This document shows, piece by piece, positions 16,358 to 24,620 of a stretch of DNA of 44,004 nucleotides (position 1 is its first letter; each line of letters starts with the position of its first letter). This DNA comes from CAZYPH01 sp964649095 (lineage in GTDB: Bacteria > Bdellovibrionota > UBA1018 > UBA923). Position numbers and translations under genes: made by a program. The stretch is taken from positions 1 through 44,004 of the forward strand of contig CAZYPH010000006.1 in NCBI GenBank assembly GCA_964649095.1, written 5' to 3'. The notes below the pieces were generated by a model. It made no database searches, was not told the origin of the DNA, and worked only from the letters and a program-made list of their open reading frames with translations.

Positions 16358-17066
16358 AGCCATCCTATCGCAACTACTCGACAGCAAAGCACCACCGGCT
16401 GCGCTGTCACCTTCTTCAGTACGAACCACTCCAACACCGATTAAGGGTGTTGGAGTGCTCTCATTTTCCGGATTTACCCTCATAGAAATCATGATCGTGT
16501 TAGGCATTATTGCCTTATTAATGTCTGTCGCAATACCGAACATGGGTCTATATATAAAATACAATATATCAAATGGTTCCAAAGAAATTGCGGGCCTTGT
16601 GCGCACCACCCATGACGAAGCGGTACTAAAAGGCAAACCACATAGACTGGTGATTGATTTTTCTAAACAAGAGTACTGGGTTGAAATTGGCGAACATGGT
16701 TTTTTATTAGAAACCCGCGAGCAAGAAGAAGAACGCCAGCGCCAATACGAACGCCTTCATGAAGACGACAAAAAGAAAGTCAAACGCCCGGCATTTTCAC
16801 TGGCAAAATCGATTACCAAATCCAAAAAGAAACTGCCAAAAGGGGTCCGTTTTTTCGATATAAAATTAGCCCGCTACCCCGACCCGATCAATGCGGGCGT
16901 AGCCTATATTCATTTTTTTCCACATGGAGTTTTAGAGGCCTTCACGTTGCACTTAGCCGACCAGTTAGATCGCAAGAATACAATTGTAGTTAATCCAGTC
17001 ACCGGAAAGTCGCGCGTGATTGAACGTGGCATCGACTTTAAAGAGGCACTCAATGAATCGCTATAA
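16320..17066 (+). CDS. gspH: Minor pseudopilin GspH, start uncertain
   Basis: The prepilin site is G|FTLIEIMIVLGIIALLM with Glu at +5, followed by a charged C-terminal domain with a Lys/Glu-rich segment (EEERQRQYERLHEDDKKK). Sequence and position between gspG and gspI support GspH. Three starts are possible: ATG 16320 (overlaps gspG by 38 nt, 50-residue leader), ATG 16341, or GTG 16455 (6-residue leader). The long leaders are Ala/Pro/Ser-rich and not obviously cationic. The short one lacks positive charge and its GTG is buried in a perfect hairpin. I list the longest frame, but its N-terminus is the least certain in the operon. It ends 14 nt inside gspI. Confidence 0.85.
   Translation: MLATSIRMILIFRAILSQLLDSKAPPAALSPSSVRTTPTPIKGVGVLSFSGFTLIEIMIVLGIIALLMSVAIPNMGLYIKYNISNGSKEIAGLVRTTHDEAVLKGKPHRLVIDFSKQEYWVEIGEHGFLLETREQEEERQRQYERLHEDDKKKVKRPAFSLAKSITKSKKKLPKGVRFFDIKLARYPDPINAGVAYIHFFPHGVLEAFTLHLADQLDRKNTIVVNPVTGKSRVIERGIDFKEALNESL
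16427..16457 (+). repeat. Perfect 12-bp hairpin between gspG and gspH prepilin sequence
   Basis: CACTCCAACACC (16427-16438) pairs fully with GGTGTTGGAGTG (16446-16457) around a 7-nt loop. There is no T-run, so it is not a standard terminator. It lies 70 nt after the gspG stop and includes the possible GTG start of gspH. It could be an mRNA-stabilising or translation-gating structure. Confidence 0.8.
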
Positions 17067-17562
17067 TCAAAGCCGCGGCTATAGCTTACTTGAAGTGATC
17101 ATCGCGATGACTATCATGACGGTGGCCTTTGCTTCGATTCTGTCATCGCAAAGCGGTAGCCTGATTACGTCCATCAAAACAAAAGAAATGAATATCGCAG
17201 GTTGGTTAGCCCATCAAAAGATGATCGAGACTGAACACATCTATGAGGGCCGTGCTTTTAGTGAGTTACCCGAACTCGCCTCACCGAAGGCTTTTGACCC
17301 ACCATTCGAGCGTTTTACGTGGACGCGTGAATTTAAAGAGGTAGCGTTTCCAGACCTATTACAAAGCGGTGGTGGCGACAAACCACAACAAGGCGTTCCG
17401 GAGACGGCGCGTGTGCTTTCGAAAAACTTGTCGACATTTTTTAACAAAAACGTTCGAGAGGTTATAGTAACTGTCCGCTGGAAGCGCAAAGACACTGAAC
17501 AAAAACTAGAAATCGTTACGTACTTTGTAGATTTGAATGCCGAGTTTAATTTTGAAATATAA
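17053..17562 (+). CDS. gspI: Minor pseudopilin GspI
   Basis: GspI (169 aa) is a tip subunit that forms a complex with GspJ and GspK. I start at ATG 17053, giving leader MNRYNQSRG and cleavage before YSLLEVIIAMTIMTVAFASIL, with Glu at +5. An upstream TTG at 17020 in the same frame would only add residues translated from the gspH end. The start overlaps the gspH stop by 14 nt, indicating coupled translation. The soluble domain includes WLAHQKMIETEHIYEGRAF and a RFTWTREFKEV strand, both usual in GspI. It is 2 bp from gspJ. The call rests on the prepilin site, size and gene order. Confidence 0.93.
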   Translation: MNRYNQSRGYSLLEVIIAMTIMTVAFASILSSQSGSLITSIKTKEMNIAGWLAHQKMIETEHIYEGRAFSELPELASPKAFDPPFERFTWTREFKEVAFPDLLQSGGGDKPQQGVPETARVLSKNLSTFFNKNVREVIVTVRWKRKDTEQKLEIVTYFVDLNAEFNFEI

Positions 17563-17564
17563 AA

Positions 17565-18395
17565 ATGCCTATATATAGCATGCAACGCTCGTTACAACTT
17601 AAACGCTTCTCAAAACAACTAGGGTTTTCTCTCCTAGAGTTGATGATTGCTTTAACTTTAATGAGTCTTATTTCGATTGCTGTCTATCAAAATACCACTC
17701 AAAGCTTTCAACTAACAGAAACACTGTCGTTAGAGGCCGACTTCTATTCATCAACCCGAATTGCATTCGATATGATTGACCGCGACGTTTTACACATGTA
17801 CTCACCGCAGCGCTTGGCTTTATTGCCGGAGCTGGCTGAGGCTGCTCCGCTACCAGGGCAAGCATCACCACAACGGCAACCAAACCAGCCGCCTCAAAAC
17901 ACACGCCCGTTTAGCCCTGAACCACCGACCGATTTTTGGGGTGAAACAATTAATGAATTTCGTGTGCGCCCCACCCGATTTAATGGCGATGCCAACCGCA
18001 TGAGTTTTGTTACGAATGCCCATATTCGTTTGTTTAAAGAATTAAAGGAGTCTGAATTTGAAGGGGTTATTTATCAAATAGAAGACGTAAAAAAAGGCAA
18101 AGCACTCGTAAGGCTAGCGACACCAAATGTATTTATCGATCGCGTTGAAACGGATAAGCTAGAAAAGGTATATATATTATCATCAATACAAGATGCGAAT
18201 TTTGAATATCTAGATGCCGAGACCGACAATTGGTTACGTAGTTGGGACTCAACTCAAGGTGACACTCGTGGGCGTTACCCTGCGCTGGTGCGTGTAACAC
18301 TCGAATTACTTGTTCCTAAGCCAAAAAAGAGCAGCAAAACCGAACAATCGACACTAAAAGTTTCGCAGACCTTTCGCTCGGAGTTGTATTTATGA
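17565..18395 (+). CDS. gspJ: Minor pseudopilin GspJ
   Basis: GspJ (276 aa) is a pseudopilus tip subunit. Two in-frame starts exist, ATG 17565 and ATG 17580, giving leaders of 20 or 15 residues before G|FSLLELMIALTLMSLISIAV. The second keeps the basic QRSLQLKRFSKQLG. The soluble domain shows RIAFDMIDRDVLHM, normal for GspJ. It carries a Pro/Gln-rich insertion at about residues 95-128 (QPNQPPQNTRPFSPEPP) that canonical GspJ lacks. The stop overlaps the gspK start by 4 nt (ATGA), a coupling junction. The low-complexity insertion is shared in style with gspK and gspD. Confidence 0.95.
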   Translation: MPIYSMQRSLQLKRFSKQLGFSLLELMIALTLMSLISIAVYQNTTQSFQLTETLSLEADFYSSTRIAFDMIDRDVLHMYSPQRLALLPELAEAAPLPGQASPQRQPNQPPQNTRPFSPEPPTDFWGETINEFRVRPTRFNGDANRMSFVTNAHIRLFKELKESEFEGVIYQIEDVKKGKALVRLATPNVFIDRVETDKLEKVYILSSIQDANFEYLDAETDNWLRSWDSTQGDTRGRYPALVRVTLELLVPKPKKSSKTEQSTLKVSQTFRSELYL

Positions 18396-19744
18396 CTTCA
18401 ACAAAAAACCTACCGAAGAAAAACAACTCTGGCATGGCTCTATTTATGGTCATGAGTTCGCTTGCTCTACTTGCGGTATTACTTGCCGAGTTAACGTACA
18501 ACACACAAGTCCACTCCCGCCTGAGTTACAACTCGATTGATTCGATACGATCGTATTATTTAAGCAAAGCCGGCTTTCGTTTGGGACTGTTACGTCTCAA
18601 AGTATACTTTCGTATTAATGAATTTTTAGGCGAAGCAAAAAATCAGCAGATCAAAGCGGCCGTGCCGATGCAGATCATTGAACAGATTTGGAAGATGCCG
18701 ATTATCTTTCCGATAAAACTGCCCGATGGCGTTGATGCTAGCTTAAAAGGTGCGCTCGATGAGTTTAATAGAAAAACCAATCTAAAAGGGCAGTTCAATC
18801 TCAGTATTACGGCCGAGGGTAACAAGTTTAACATCAACCAAATTTTTATAAAAACAGCACCACCACTCCCCGAAGAACCTACTACTAACCAAACCAATAC
18901 AGCCCGTAACGCCAACAATGGTCAACCAGCCAACACCCGACCACCGGCAAACGGCGCACAGCCGACACAGGCCAATACCGAACCGCAGCCGGTTAAGTTT
19001 AGAGAGCTCTTGGAACCCCTGTTAGATAGTGCGCTTAAGGCCCGCATTGAATCCGATGAAATTTTTGCCCAGGCTTACCGTAACGTTACGGGGCGCGACT
19101 TGGTCGATGCCATTTATACTTATATTGATCGCATGGCGCCGCATCCAAACCTACCAGGTTACACGCGTTACGACGCCAAAGAGGCTCCGTTTTATTCCCT
19201 AACCGAACTACGACTCATACCTGGCATTGATGATAGTCTTTATGAAGTACTCGAGAGTGTTTTAACGGTGTTTTCACCGCCGGGGCTTAACGTAAATAGT
19301 TTATCAGAAAGTACGCTACGAGCATTGATACCAGAGTTAAACGAAGAAGAAGCCGGTCTTATTATTAAACGCCGCGATGATCCGGAAGCGGGTAAACCCT
19401 TTGCAAACGAGGCTGCTTTTTGGGATGCCTTTAAAGACACGCGTGCCTCTGGTCAGGTTCCCAACATCAAATTGCGTTTAAAAGAGGCTCGCATCAAGTT
19501 GGTAACTAGTGAAACCCTGTTTCGAATTGTCACCCAAGCGACCGTGGGGCAGTCGGTAAAAACAATGGTGTCTTATGTAACGCGCGAAACTACTTCACAA
19601 GCACTGACTCCAAATGCGCCGAATAATGCCAATGGCGCCCCTAATAACCCCAATCAACCAGCAAATCCGAACGCGCAGCAACCCAATCAAACAGCTGCCC
19701 AGCCGGCAAATAATCTGCAAGTCATTTATTCGAGAATCTTATAG
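18392..19744 (+). CDS. gspK: Minor pseudopilin GspK (pseudopilus tip)
   Basis: GspK (450 aa) is the large tip pseudopilin. The leader MTSTKNLPKKNNSG precedes MALFMVMSSLALLAVLLAEL. There is no Glu at +5, which is the normal GspK feature. The globular part contains the helix-hairpin-helix-like segment LTELRLIPGIDDSLYEVLE, typical of GspK. Two low-complexity regions are unusual: an Asn/Pro/Thr-rich stretch at about 165-205 and an Asn/Pro/Gln-rich tail at about 408-440. The start overlaps gspJ by 4 nt. A 90-bp gap follows, the largest inside the operon, in which I see no convincing terminator. Confidence 0.96.
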   Translation: MTSTKNLPKKNNSGMALFMVMSSLALLAVLLAELTYNTQVHSRLSYNSIDSIRSYYLSKAGFRLGLLRLKVYFRINEFLGEAKNQQIKAAVPMQIIEQIWKMPIIFPIKLPDGVDASLKGALDEFNRKTNLKGQFNLSITAEGNKFNINQIFIKTAPPLPEEPTTNQTNTARNANNGQPANTRPPANGAQPTQANTEPQPVKFRELLEPLLDSALKARIESDEIFAQAYRNVTGRDLVDAIYTYIDRMAPHPNLPGYTRYDAKEAPFYSLTELRLIPGIDDSLYEVLESVLTVFSPPGLNVNSLSESTLRALIPELNEEEAGLIIKRRDDPEAGKPFANEAAFWDAFKDTRASGQVPNIKLRLKEARIKLVTSETLFRIVTQATVGQSVKTMVSYVTRETTSQALTPNAPNNANGAPNNPNQPANPNAQQPNQTAAQPANNLQVIYSRIL

Positions 19745-19834
19745 CAAATAGACTCCATTTTTAGTGTCAGTTTTTACCTAGCGACACCAGAATGCCAATC
19801 GCCGAACCCAAGCTCCAATGCTAACCTAACAGTG

Positions 19835-21613
19835 ATGAGAATCTTAAGTTTAGACATAGGAACGTACGCCGTTAAAGCCACGGTCATAAACTCTGTTTTG
19901 GGGCGTTTAGAGTTAGAGCACTACGTCAACGAGCGTGTTTTAGAAATGGCGCTAGAAGAAGTAGAAGCAAAAAAAGCTCTCGATGAAATCACACAAGAAA
20001 TTCATAGCAAAGCAACAGATCTCAAAACAAATTCTGCACAAACTCCAACCACAATGCCGCGTCAGATTTTGTCAGCTGGGCAGCTGGCCGCACTCCGCCG
20101 AGTACTGTCAGAACTCAGCCACAAAATTGATAAAGTGGTCGTTCAATTTCCACGCACCTGGAATACATCGCGTGTTTATCAACTGCCAAGCAAGGACCGA
20201 AAAGTTATTCAATCGAGTTTAGCATTTGAACTAGAAGACGACATTCCTTTTGAAATTGGCGACATCACCTACGACACCGCAATCTTAAACCAAGAAAATA
20301 ATCAGTCGACGGTTTTTGCGGCGGTAGCGCTGAAACAAGATGTACGCGCACTACTCACCGACCTCAATCTGTTAGATGTCGACCCTGACATGATCACCGT
20401 AGAACCTTTTGCCAATGCTTATTTACTGAAAAAGATAAACGAGGACGAAGCGAAAAACCGCCCGACCTGTATTGTAAATATTGGTCATCGCAATAGTTCG
20501 ATCCAGGTATTTCTAGGTAATAACCCAGTCCTGATACACACGTCGTCGTGTGCTGGTTATGAAATTACGACCGCATTAGCCCAACACTACAACCTCAACT
20601 TTGATCAAGCGGAACGTTCAAAAATCGATAGTGGCTTCGTATTGACTCAAGCTCACCTTGATGATCAAACACTGTCGAAAGACCTGACGGATGACCAAAA
20701 GAATTTTTCTGCCGTTATTTCAAACGCTTTAGTTCCACTCGTACGCGAGCTTAAACAAACGATGATGTCGTTTAAGAGCCAGTACGGCTTCACACCTAAA
20801 CAGATTTTTTTAACTGGTGGCACCGCCCAGATTCAGAACATCGGATTATTTTTAGAAGAACAAGTGCGACTACCTGTATCTACGTTTCACTATATATCGA
20901 AAATAGCCGGAGATACCCTCAAACTGTCGTTAGCATCAGAATCTGTACTTTCAAACGCAGTCGGACTTGCCTTAAATGCCATCAAACCCGAACGAAACTT
21001 TTCTATTAACTTTCGTAAAGAAGAGTTTCAGAAAAAAGCCTCAATTGGCACATTTGAGCTTTCAAGCCTTAAACGACCACTAAAATATGCAGCAGCTTCA
21101 TTAGTATTTATCTATATGAATCTGATTGCACAGAGTTATATTTTGTCTTCGAAACTAGAAGACCAAAACCTCCGATTCGAAAGTGCCATTAAATCGGTTT
21201 TAGGTGTCGTCAATAATAGTATGATGACAAGTTACACCTCGAGCCCTTCAGCACTTAAGACTGCCGTTAATAAAGAGATTGCAAAATACAAAGACCTTGC
21301 CCAACCAACTACACTAAAGCCGGCTCTTAACGGCTTAGAGGGCTTAAAGGCCGTAAGTCAGAAGATGCCACGCGACATGCAACTAGACGTGGCATTGTTC
21401 AACTTAGAGTCGAATCAGTTAAAACTCACAGGCACCGTCGATTCGTTAAATCACATGCCTCGCATACTAAGCGCTATTACAAGTACTGGTCTGTTTACCG
21501 AGGCCACACAACAAAAGGCCCAAGAAGATCCGAAAACTAAGAAAGTTAATTTTGAAATCATTGCGAAAGTAGCAACTAACAACGCCGGAGGCACCAATGG
21601 CACTGCGCGATAA
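19835..21613 (+). CDS. gspL: Type II secretion system protein GspL
   Basis: GspL (592 aa from this start) is the inner-membrane protein whose cytoplasmic actin-like domain holds GspE. MRILSLDIGTYAVKATVI opens an ASKHA-fold ATPase-like domain, and FLTGGTAQIQNIGLFLEEQV is the second phosphate-region motif of the PilM/GspL fold. One membrane helix lies near residues 425-445 (YAAASLVFIYMNLIA). The periplasmic ferredoxin-like domain follows, with MQLDVALFNLESNQLKLTGT. A GTG three bases upstream of the ATG is also possible. The length exceeds that of most GspL proteins, and the actin-like half resembles PilM more than short enterobacterial GspL. The gene overlaps gspM by 17 nt. Confidence 0.92.
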   Translation: MRILSLDIGTYAVKATVINSVLGRLELEHYVNERVLEMALEEVEAKKALDEITQEIHSKATDLKTNSAQTPTTMPRQILSAGQLAALRRVLSELSHKIDKVVVQFPRTWNTSRVYQLPSKDRKVIQSSLAFELEDDIPFEIGDITYDTAILNQENNQSTVFAAVALKQDVRALLTDLNLLDVDPDMITVEPFANAYLLKKINEDEAKNRPTCIVNIGHRNSSIQVFLGNNPVLIHTSSCAGYEITTALAQHYNLNFDQAERSKIDSGFVLTQAHLDDQTLSKDLTDDQKNFSAVISNALVPLVRELKQTMMSFKSQYGFTPKQIFLTGGTAQIQNIGLFLEEQVRLPVSTFHYISKIAGDTLKLSLASESVLSNAVGLALNAIKPERNFSINFRKEEFQKKASIGTFELSSLKRPLKYAAASLVFIYMNLIAQSYILSSKLEDQNLRFESAIKSVLGVVNNSMMTSYTSSPSALKTAVNKEIAKYKDLAQPTTLKPALNGLEGLKAVSQKMPRDMQLDVALFNLESNQLKLTGTVDSLNHMPRILSAITSTGLFTEATQQKAQEDPKTKKVNFEIIAKVATNNAGGTNGTAR

Positions 21614-22223
21614 ATTTGGTGAACTATTTGCACAGGTTCGAGACTCCGAGGCGGTTCAAGGCGCGATTAGCCAGGTTCGCACAAAATATGATGAGTTAGA
21701 TCAGACGCAACGTCGTTATGTAAACTACGGCATTGTAGGTGGTATTTTAGTATTGATTGTTAGCACTGTTCTGTATGGCGTGGGAAAGGTAGCACTTACA
21801 AAGTCTGAGCTCGCCGATAAAGAGGAACTCATCACCTACCTTCAACAGTCGGCCGATACGATTGCTCGTCTACAGGCTCAACAGATAGAGCAAGATGGTG
21901 GTTTTGATGCCAACTCAAGCCTTGATCAGATGGTTACATCGATTGTAAGCGCTGCGGGTTTTGATCCGGCGAAAATTCAAACAACGCCAGAAAAAACAAA
22001 CAATACGATTAAAGACGGTAATCGTGAGTTTACTGAGCAAACTAGCGAAGTAACGATGACACAGGTTAACATCCGCCAGGTCTCTAAACTTCTATTCGAA
22101 ATTACAGACAAGGGTGCTAACCGCAAACTCACAATAAAAAATCTAAAAATTGATACTAAGGGCGACACCGTTAATGGCTTTTTAGATAGTCAATTTACTA
22201 TATCTTACTATAAGGCAAAGTGA
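21597..22223 (+). CDS. gspM: Type II secretion system protein GspM
   Basis: GspM (208 aa) is a bitopic inner-membrane protein that stabilises GspL. A short basic/Gln-rich cytoplasmic region precedes one membrane helix at about residues 44-62 (VNYGIVGGILVLIVSTVLYG). It is followed by a coiled coil (LTKSELADKEELITYLQQSADTI..., by pattern) and a small periplasmic alpha/beta domain ending LDSQFTISYYKAK. The start lies 17 nt inside gspL, and the stop shares bases with the GTG of gspN. Sequence similarity across GspM proteins is low, so the call rests on size, topology and position. Confidence 0.88.
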   Translation: MALRDKFGELFAQVRDSEAVQGAISQVRTKYDELDQTQRRYVNYGIVGGILVLIVSTVLYGVGKVALTKSELADKEELITYLQQSADTIARLQAQQIEQDGGFDANSSLDQMVTSIVSAAGFDPAKIQTTPEKTNNTIKDGNREFTEQTSEVTMTQVNIRQVSKLLFEITDKGANRKLTIKNLKIDTKGDTVNGFLDSQFTISYYKAK

Positions 22224-23152
22224 ATCTACGCATGGCAAAGTCTAAAACCCTTGTGTACTCAAAATACTTGTTAATCGGCCTAATAGGCTTATCGATTTTT
22301 CTACTTACACTGCTAGCCAAATTACCTGAGTCGAAAATCCAAAGTCTTATCACCGCTCACGTTAGAATTGCGGCTCAAGAGCAAGGCTTTTTGTTTACTG
22401 CAGAAAAAATCACAACGTCTATTATTTTCGGACCCGCGGTAAAGATCTACAACGCCGAGTTTAAATCAATTGATGATGAATCTAAGAAACTGAATATACC
22501 TTTTATTCAATTAAAGCCGCATCTTACTTCAATCTTCTTACAGACAAAAAAAGCTACTATTTCAATTGAACTACTGGGCGGTGAAATTTCTGGGGTAGTA
22601 GGATCTGGGCCAACCCGTACACTTGCTGATATTAAACTAAGCGATATTGATCCGAGCCAATCCCAGCTCCTTACCAACTATTTACCGATTAAATCGAAGG
22701 GCTCCATTTCGGGTTCATTTTTGTATGATGCCCTTCCACAAAACCCGCTTGAGACGAATCTCGAGGTTGATCTCGAGCTTCAAAACTTAGAGTTGCCAGC
22801 ACAAGAAGTTGCCGGAGTACAACTGCCGCTTATTAAAATTGGCGACGCCGCTATTGAAGGCAAATCTTCTGAAGGCAAATTTGAAGTGAGTAAATTTCAG
22901 GTGGGCAGCCCAAACAACAGCGACATCGAAGCAAATGCAACAGGCTCCATCAAACTCGCTGCAAGTCTCTTAGACTCGACGAGTGACATTAAAATCAGCT
23001 TTAAGTTATCAGACGCGCTCATTAAAGCATTTCCATTGATAGACGCTTTAATTGCACCAGCAAAACGTAACGACGGGCGTTACGCTTATAAACTAATCGG
23101 CCCGCTCAGTTTTCCGTCACCAGTTCCCGATGGCTCATCAAACGCCCAATAG
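22220..23152 (+). CDS. gspN: Type II secretion system protein GspN, AsmA-like
   Basis: This 310-residue protein has one N-terminal membrane helix (about 14-34, YLLIGLIGLSIFLLTLLA) and a long periplasmic beta-rich domain with repeated strands such as GSISGSFLYDAL and EVDLELQNLELPA. That pattern matches the AsmA-like GspN form found in Leptospira, Myxococcus and Bdellovibrio secretion clusters. Its role is not well defined; bridging the envelope or lipid handling is inferred from the AsmA resemblance. I chose GTG 22220 because AAGG sits about 5 nt before it and it overlaps the gspM stop by 4 nt; ATG 22232 is the alternative. The last 67 nt overlap the convergent ATP-grasp gene. Confidence 0.85.
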   Translation: MNLRMAKSKTLVYSKYLLIGLIGLSIFLLTLLAKLPESKIQSLITAHVRIAAQEQGFLFTAEKITTSIIFGPAVKIYNAEFKSIDDESKKLNIPFIQLKPHLTSIFLQTKKATISIELLGGEISGVVGSGPTRTLADIKLSDIDPSQSQLLTNYLPIKSKGSISGSFLYDALPQNPLETNLEVDLELQNLELPAQEVAGVQLPLIKIGDAAIEGKSSEGKFEVSKFQVGSPNNSDIEANATGSIKLAASLLDSTSDIKISFKLSDALIKAFPLIDALIAPAKRNDGRYAYKLIGPLSFPSPVPDGSSNAQ

Positions 23153-24111
23153 GCTTTAGCGAGAATGGGCTTTCCTGCTAAAACATCGTGTGACTTCATT
23201 AAACCAGGGCTAGTAATATTCACTTCTAGTAGTTTACTACCGACGAAATCCACCGTCGCTAGATAGACTCCGGCAGTCATAAGATAACGCGCAAGCGGCT
23301 CCACTCGAAGGCGTATTTCCAGGGACAAGGGCACTAAGCTCAATTTTGGTTTTTCACGTTCAATATGGGCATCAAAATTAAGAATTGGATTCTGATTCGG
23401 CGCCTGCTTATGCAGCGCCCCCACTACGTTGCCGCCAATAACAAACACACGCACTTCACCCTGCTGCAAAATATTGTCGTCGTAGGGCTGGGCAATTAAA
23501 TAAGCGCCATTGCGCTCTAAGATCATATTACATCGCTCTAAAAATGCTGGCGTATCGAGAGTATCGTTCGTTGCAAAAAAAATATCGCGACTGGCAGCCG
23601 AGGCAAAAGGCTTTATTACAACGCCCGAACGTCCGAACTGTTCGAAAAACTGCGCTAAAACCCGCAAATCTTGAGTAACAATAGTTGGAATGAAATCTGC
23701 ACCAAATTCACGGTGTAATACTACTGGCAACAACTTTTCGTTAAAAGTCAGAAGAGATTCGAATGTGTTCAAATAGCGTACGTTTTGGCCAAGCGAGTGC
23801 CCCGAATAGGCAATCCAGGTGCGCAATTGCGATAAATCAACCGGCGGATCGGCCCGCCAATGAACCGCCGATACCGATGTGAACGGTATAAATTCAATCT
23901 GCTCAACTAGCTGCCCATTCTTAATATAACCGTCTATATATATACCGTTATACTGATTTAACGTAGAAACAGAATAAGCTAAAGGGCGTGCCCAACAGTA
24001 ATCACTTTCCAGGCGATGTTTTAAATTTCTTTGAGCGTAATCAATAAGATAAAGTGTAGAGTCGTTTTGATGATCAAGCGTCGAAAATAGATCTGCTAAA
24101 AATACATGCAT
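23086..24111 (-). CDS. Glutathione-synthetase-like ATP-grasp protein
   Basis: This 341-residue protein has the order of motifs seen in prokaryotic glutathione synthetase. There is an RADPPVD segment (compare MDPP) near residue 87, a LLTFNEKLLPVVLHREFGADFIPTI-type region, the ATP-binding VVIKPFASAASRDIFF (about 180-195), the GEVRVFVIGGNVVGALHKQ strand-hairpin, and DFVGSKLLEVNITSPGLM with metal-binding Glu and Asn. The glycine-rich loop is diverged (ASAASRD instead of DGMGG), so substrate may differ: glutathione, another gamma-glutamyl peptide or a ribosomal-type ligation. No gshA is nearby. It is convergent with gspN and overlaps it by 67 nt. Family is firm, substrate is not. Confidence 0.82.
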   Translation of the reverse strand: MHVFLADLFSTLDHQNDSTLYLIDYAQRNLKHRLESDYCWARPLAYSVSTLNQYNGIYIDGYIKNGQLVEQIEFIPFTSVSAVHWRADPPVDLSQLRTWIAYSGHSLGQNVRYLNTFESLLTFNEKLLPVVLHREFGADFIPTIVTQDLRVLAQFFEQFGRSGVVIKPFASAASRDIFFATNDTLDTPAFLERCNMILERNGAYLIAQPYDDNILQQGEVRVFVIGGNVVGALHKQAPNQNPILNFDAHIEREKPKLSLVPLSLEIRLRVEPLARYLMTAGVYLATVDFVGSKLLEVNITSPGLMKSHDVLAGKPILAKAYWAFDEPSGTGDGKLSGPISL

Positions 24112-24222
24112 ACGCTGCCACTATATTTCAATCGCATTCAAAAACGCTTCGAATTCTGCCACAATTGGTAACGTAGTTCGAGGCTGCGTCTCTACGGGGC
24201 GCTCTACTACGCTGCCCAGATT

Positions 24223-24615
24223 CTATAGAGTTTGTGACCACAGGGCCGATCTCAGCGCTTGGTTAAAGGCCGTCTGACCTGTTAAGGCGTCACTGACAAC
24301 ATCCGACACAGCATCAGCCAACGCCTCGGTCGGACGCTTCAAACCACGCATTTCTGCCAACCGTTTTTTGGCACCAGCAATCGAAAATCGAAGTTCGTAT
24401 ACCAAGTGTTTAATCAGCAAAATATTTTCAATATCGGTTCTAGTGTACTTGCGCTGAGCCCCGGCTTGATCTTGGCGAGGCCTTAAAACTGAAAACTCAG
24501 ACTCCCAATAACGCAAGACGTGGTGTTTAAGGCCCACCAAATTAGCAACCTCACCTATTTTGAAAAACATTTTATCGGGAATTTCGACGCTTCTAAAACT
24601 CTTCCCTCGCCCCAT
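24223..24615 (-). CDS. MerR-family transcriptional regulator
   Basis: This 130-residue protein has the MerR-type winged HTH: FFKIGEVANLVGLKHHVLRYWE (read in parts, about residues 17-38) and the RKYTRTDIENILLIKHLVYE wing and helix. A short helical tail follows (SIAGAKKRLAEMRG...), too short for a classical effector domain. In delta-proteobacteria and relatives a MerR-like gene commonly follows ihfA in this string, and its targets are not established. The ATG at 24615 is 5 bp after the ihfA stop, so it is co-transcribed. No promoter-like operator was recognised near it. Confidence 0.92.
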   Translation of the reverse strand: MGRGKSFRSVEIPDKMFFKIGEVANLVGLKHHVLRYWESEFSVLRPRQDQAGAQRKYTRTDIENILLIKHLVYELRFSIAGAKKRLAEMRGLKRPTEALADAVSDVVSDALTGQTAFNQALRSALWSQTL

Positions 24616-24620
24616 AGCTC

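Noticed and set aside
24112..24222. tRNA-like words (TAGAGCGCC, CTCGAAC) in the merR-to-ATP-grasp gap
   Set aside because: No acceptor stem, no proper T-arm with GTTCGAA-type loop and pairing flanks, and no anticodon stem could be folded by eye.
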